DNA of 15,889 nucleotides from an uncultured Lachnospiraceae bacterium (GTDB lineage: Bacteria; Bacillota; Clostridia; Lachnospirales; Lachnospiraceae): positions 1 to 15,889 of the forward strand of contig CAKRJM010000031.1 in assembly GCA_934351765.1 (NCBI GenBank), written 5' to 3'. This document shows positions 13,019 to 15,889 of the stretch, piece after piece; within the stretch, counting starts at the first letter, position 1, and the number at the start of each line of letters is the position of its first letter. The notes beneath the pieces are model-generated. The model worked only from the letters and a program-made list of their open reading frames with translations. It was not told where the DNA came from and did not search any database. A program made the translations under genes and the position numbers.

Positions 13019-14300
13019 AAAGAAAAAGAAAATCGGCCTGACAACATACATCTTTATTGCTCTGCTTTTAGGCGCCCTGACCGGAGTACTGCTCCACTAT
13101 TTTGCCCCGGCGGGCTATGTGAGGGATCAGGTGTTTGTCGGAGGGATCTTTGAGGTCTGCGGAACCGGCTTCCTGCGTCTCATGCAGATGCTGGTGGTAC
13201 CGCTGGTATTCTGTTCCCTGGTGTGCGGAAGCTCCGCCATTGGCGATACGAAGAGCCTTGGAAAGGTCGGAATCAAGACCCTGGCCTTTTACCTGGTGAC
13301 AACGGCTCTGGCGATCTCGGTGGCGCTGGCCGTGGGAAATCTCATCAATCCGGGCATCGGCCTGGATGTGTCCAGCCTCCAGACTGCCGAGGTGGCAGAG
13401 GTACAGTCGGTGTCTCTGGTGGACACTCTGCTGAACATCATTCCGAAGAATCCGATCCAGGGACTTGCGGAAGGAAATATGCTCCAGATCATTGTCTTTG
13501 CCCTGATCATCGGCATTATCCTGGCGAAGCTCGGAGAGCGGGCCGAGGTGGTTTCCAACTTCTTCGCCCAGTTCAATGATGTGATGATGGAAATGACTAT
13601 GATGGTCATGAAGGTGGCTCCGGTTGGCGTGTTCTGTCTGGTGGCAAAGACGTTTACCAACATTGGATTTGGTGCGTTTGCAAACCTGATCAAATATATG
13701 GCAGGGGTGATGCTGGCGCTGGTGATCCAGTGCGGCGTGGTCTACATGCTTATGTTAAAGGTCTTTACAGGAGCCAATCCATTAAAGTTTTTAAAGAAAT
13801 TTGCACCGGTCATGGGCTTCGCCTTTTCCACGGCGACCTCCAATGCCACCATTCCCATGTCCATTGATACTCTGTCCAAGAAGATTGGAGTTACCAAGAA
13901 GATTTCCTCCTTCACGATTCCTCTTGGCGCGACCATCAATATGGACGGAACCGCCATCATGCAGGGCGTGGCGGTTGTATTTGCGGCGCAGGCCTTCGGA
14001 ATCCCTCTGGGCCTTAAGGAATATGCCATGGTCATTGCCACGGCAACCCTGGCATCGATCGGAACGGCAGGAGTTCCCGGAGTCGGTCTGGTGACCCTGA
14101 CTATGGTATTCGCATCGGTGGGACTTCCGGTGGAGGCCATTGGTATCATTATGGGAATCGACCGGATCCTGGATATGAGCCGTACTGCAGTCAACATCAC
14201 CGGAGACGCAGTCTGCACGACCATTGTGGCCCATCAGGCCGGCGGTTTCGATAAGGAGATCTTTAACGACATGAATGCCGGAAAGGATCCGGAGCCGTGA
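13011..14300 (+). CDS. DAACS-family sodium/proton:acidic amino acid (glutamate/aspartate) symporter
   Basis: This is a secondary transporter of the GltP/DctA family, with eight expected membrane segments and two re-entrant hairpins. The first hairpin tip shows STATSNATIP (273-282). The ion-binding motif NMDGT is at 310-314, the second hairpin has GTAGVPGVG (351-359), and the last helix reads DMSRTAVNITGD. In that helix D388, R391, T392, N395 and D399 match the residues that bind aspartate in GltPh, so glutamate or aspartate is a better guess than C4-dicarboxylates. ATG 13011 (429 residues) is chosen because the KKKKK-plus-helix N-terminus is typical. It overlaps the rmlD stop by 8 nt, with GGAAGGG about 10 nt upstream. 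It is the last gene of the operon, ahead of a strong terminator and gdhA. Confidence 0.92.
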   Translation: MNKKKKKIGLTTYIFIALLLGALTGVLLHYFAPAGYVRDQVFVGGIFEVCGTGFLRLMQMLVVPLVFCSLVCGSSAIGDTKSLGKVGIKTLAFYLVTTALAISVALAVGNLINPGIGLDVSSLQTAEVAEVQSVSLVDTLLNIIPKNPIQGLAEGNMLQIIVFALIIGIILAKLGERAEVVSNFFAQFNDVMMEMTMMVMKVAPVGVFCLVAKTFTNIGFGAFANLIKYMAGVMLALVIQCGVVYMLMLKVFTGANPLKFLKKFAPVMGFAFSTATSNATIPMSIDTLSKKIGVTKKISSFTIPLGATINMDGTAIMQGVAVVFAAQAFGIPLGLKEYAMVIATATLASIGTAGVPGVGLVTLTMVFASVGLPVEAIGIIMGIDRILDMSRTAVNITGDAVCTTIVAHQAGGFDKEIFNDMNAGKDPEP

Positions 14301-14383
14301 TCGAGACAGATCTGAGACGGCTGTAAAAAACTGCGGATTGCGCAACGAATTGCATAAAGAAAAAAGAAAAATCCGACCAAACT

Positions 14384-14396
14384 GTACATTATGTAC
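14384..14396. repeat. Short inverted repeat GTACAT-T-ATGTAC
   Basis: This is a perfect 6-bp inverted repeat around one base, 16 nt before the terminator stem and after the symporter stop. It is too tight to form an RNA hairpin, so if it is real it would be a protein-binding site. It could be chance. Confidence 0.3.
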
Positions 14397-14411
14397 GAAT
14401 AAGATTGCCTG

Positions 14412-14449
14412 AATTAAGGACTCCGAGACATGGAGCCCTTAATTTTTTT
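14412..14449 (+). terminator. Rho-independent terminator after the symporter operon
   Basis: AATTAAGG (14412-14419) pairs with CCTTAATT (14437-14444), and inside it CTCC (14421-14424) pairs with GGAG (14432-14435) past one A-C mismatch. The loop is GAGACAT and seven T follow (14443-14449). This is a clear intrinsic terminator. Confidence 0.9.
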
Positions 14450-14529
14450 ACGAAAAACCGGGATAAAATGATAAAAATCTCTGCGTGGGCCGTCAAAACT
14501 TTTTAAAATTCTGAAGTAAAACTGGGGTG

Positions 14530-14558
14530 TTGACAGATAGCTCTTTTTGAGAAATAAT
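14530..14558 (+). promoter_or_regulatory. Strong sigma-A-type promoter of gdhA
   Basis: A perfect TTGACA (14530-14535), a 17-nt spacer and AATAAT (14553-14558, one base from consensus) are present. Transcription should start near 14564-14566, leaving a leader of about 75 nt. Such a promoter fits the high expression of GDH in amino-acid-fermenting clostridia. Confidence 0.85.
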
Positions 14559-14561
14559 GAG

Positions 14562-14606
14562 GGCAGATGGAGACACTACATGGGGGTGTAGAGAATACCA
14601 GCTGCC
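14562..14606 (+). promoter_or_regulatory. Structured 5' leader of gdhA
   Basis: The outer stem GGCAG (14562-14566) pairs with CTGCC (14602-14606), continuing past an A-G mismatch as TGG (14568-14570) with CCA (14598-14600). An inner stem CTACA (14576-14580) pairs with TGTAG (14587-14591) around a TGGGGG loop. Purine-rich internal-loop strands (14571-14575 and 14592-14597) lie between. The fold sits at the predicted 5' end of the mRNA and leaves the ribosome site at 14623-14629 free. Confidence 0.5.
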
Positions 14607-14638
14607 ACTTAGAAAAGAGCATGAGGAGGAATAAGGTT

Positions 14639-15889
14639 ATGGGTAACAATTTAAATCCTTACGTAGCAAGTGTAATTGATTATGTAAAAGAGACACACAA
14701 GAATGAGCCTGAATTCGTTCAGACTGTTGAAGAGGTTTTTTCTTCGATCTCTCCGATCATGGATGCACATCCGGAGTATGTGAAGGCTGATCTGCTTAAG
14801 AGAATGGTAGAGCCGGAGCGTATGTTCACATTCCGTGTATGCTGGATGGATGACAATGGCGAATATCATACAAACCGTGGCTGGCGCTGCCAGTTCAACG
14901 GCGCGATCGGCCCGTACAAGGGCGGTCTTCGTTTCCAGAAAAATGTTTACGAGGGCGTAATCAAGTTCCTCGGCTTTGAGCAGACCTTTAAGAACAGCTT
15001 AACCGGTCTTCCTATGGGCGGTGCAAAGGGCGGTTCCGACTTTGATCCTGCCGGCAAGTCTGCAGCAGAGGTTGAGAGATTCTGCCAGAGCTATATGACA
15101 GCTCTGTACCGTTATATCGGACCCGATATCGACATTCCCGCAGGTGATATGGGTGTCGGCGGCCGTGAGATCGGTTATCTGTATGGCCAGTACCGCCGCC
15201 TGAAGGGCGTTTGGGAGAACGGCGTTCTCACCGGTAAGGGCCTCAGCTACGGCGGTTCCCTGATCCGTCCGGAAGCAACCGGCTTTGGTGCAGTATATTA
15301 TCTTCAGGAGGTTCTCAAGCACGAGAATGATACCATCGAGGGCAAGAGAATTGCTATCTCCGGTTACGGCAATGTAGGCTGGGGCATCATGAAGAAGGCT
15401 GCTATGCTTGGTGCAAAGGTTACATATTTCGCAGGTCCTGACGGATATATTCATGATCCGGAAGGTGTTGTTACAGATGAAAAGCTCAACTACATCCTTG
15501 AAATGCGTGCAAAGGATCCTATGCACTGCAAGCCTTACGCAGACAAGTTCGGTGTTGAATTTGTTCCCGGTGAGAAGTGCTGGGGCGTTAAGGATGTTGA
15601 CGTATATATGCCCGCGGCTACTCAGAACGATGTCCGTATGGTATCTGCAGAAAAGATCGCAGCTTCCGGCGTAAAGTATTACATCGAGGTAGCAAATATG
15701 CCTACCACCAACGACGCTCTGAATTATCTTCGCGGACAGGAGCATATGATCGTTGCTCCCTCCAAGGCTGTTAATGCCGGCGGCGTAGGCGTTTCCGGTC
15801 TTGAGATGTCTCAGAACTCCGAGCGTCTTGTATGGACCGCAGAGGAAGTTGATGCACAGCTTCATAAGATGATGCAGAACATCCATAAG
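14639..15889 (+). CDS. gdhA: NAD(P)-dependent glutamate dehydrogenase (3' end outside window)
   Basis: It catalyses the reversible reaction 2-oxoglutarate + ammonium + NAD(P)H to glutamate in the cytoplasm, as a hexamer of the small-subunit (about 450 residue) class. 417 codons are present and the frame is still open at the edge. Active-site residues are K94 in PYKGGLRF, K118, K130 in MGGAKGG and D170 in AGDMGVGG. These are offset by exactly five from K89, K113, K125 and D165 of the Clostridium symbiosum enzyme. The nucleotide fold shows SGYGNVGWG (241-249), and NAGGVGVSGLEMSQNS lies near the end. The coenzyme (NAD or NADP) cannot be settled by eye. ATG 14639 has GAGGAGG (14623-14629) 9 nt upstream; an in-frame ATG at 14621 would place that site inside the gene. 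GGT, GTT and CGT codons are common, unlike in its neighbours. Confidence 0.97.
   Translation, partial: MGNNLNPYVASVIDYVKETHKNEPEFVQTVEEVFSSISPIMDAHPEYVKADLLKRMVEPERMFTFRVCWMDDNGEYHTNRGWRCQFNGAIGPYKGGLRFQKNVYEGVIKFLGFEQTFKNSLTGLPMGGAKGGSDFDPAGKSAAEVERFCQSYMTALYRYIGPDIDIPAGDMGVGGREIGYLYGQYRRLKGVWENGVLTGKGLSYGGSLIRPEATGFGAVYYLQEVLKHENDTIEGKRIAISGYGNVGWGIMKKAAMLGAKVTYFAGPDGYIHDPEGVVTDEKLNYILEMRAKDPMHCKPYADKFGVEFVPGEKCWGVKDVDVYMPAATQNDVRMVSAEKIAASGVKYYIEVANMPTTNDALNYLRGQEHMIVAPSKAVNAGGVGVSGLEMSQNSERLVWTAEEVDAQLHKMMQNIHK

Larger units (their letters stand above)
14301..14638. other. Intergenic region between symporter and gdhA
   Basis: The region of 338 bases holds a small inverted repeat (14384-14396), a strong terminator (14412-14449), the gdhA promoter (14530-14558) and a structured leader (14562-14606). 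I see no gene in it. The stretch 14301-14383 and the AT-rich stretch 14450-14529 show nothing further that I can support. Confidence 0.7.

Noticed and set aside
13801..14345. Antisense frames opposite the symporter gene
   Set aside because: They are shadows of a well-conserved DAACS coding region, without own motifs.
14999..15886. A 295-codon open frame on the minus strand opposite gdhA
   Set aside because: It lies fully inside the clear gdhA frame, shows no known motif and has the Cys/His-rich look of an antisense shadow.
1..15889. Mobile element, prophage, CRISPR array or defence system
   Set aside because: I found no transposase, integrase, terminal repeats, regular spacer-repeat pattern or known defence genes on either strand.

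Overview
The window looks like chromosomal DNA from an anaerobic Firmicute, most likely a Lachnospiraceae / Clostridium cluster XIVa gut bacterium. The clues are moderately GC-rich coding DNA, strong AGGAGG-type ribosome binding sites, the hpt-ftsH pair, a NiaR-type 3H regulator, YknXYZ-like export genes without any outer-membrane partner, and a glutamate dehydrogenase whose active-site lysines follow the spacing known from Clostridium symbiosum. I see no tRNA, rRNA, CRISPR array, transposase or phage gene.

Layout, left to right. (1) 1-2132 (+): the 3' end of hpt, then ftsH with a TTG start. (2) 2133-2455: a regulatory gap with a possible 22-codon ORF, a promoter, a nine-C run, a perfect 12-bp hairpin terminator and a second promoter. 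(3) 2456-5035 (+): a cytoplasmic GH13 alpha-glucan hydrolase followed 3 nt later by a NiaR-like repressor. A very long imperfect hairpin at 5034-5106 and a second hairpin at 5107-5133 separate these from the convergent operon. (4) 10322-5140 (-): a four-gene export operon in the order adaptor 1, ATPase, adaptor 2, FtsX/MacB permease, with ATGA overlaps. Adaptor 2 carries an insertion of about 270 residues, with a duplicated module, in its coiled-coil hairpin. (5) 10347-10515: a divergent promoter region with a perfect 14-bp palindrome. (6) 10516-14300 (+): an S1-domain protein broken by an in-frame TAA, a RelQ-type small alarmone synthetase, an RmlD-like reductase and a DAACS acidic amino acid symporter, tightly packed. 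(7) 14301-14638: a strong terminator, then a near-consensus promoter and a structured leader. (8) 14639-end (+): gdhA, cut by the window edge.

Functionally the window joins purine salvage and membrane proteolysis, intracellular glucan breakdown, a multidrug/peptide-type exporter, stringent-response signalling linked to translation, and glutamate uptake and metabolism. The most notable items are the duplicated module inside adaptor 2 and the two-adaptor operon, the in-frame stop in the S1 gene, the promoter-C9-terminator unit that could encode a short RNA, and the folded gdhA leader.
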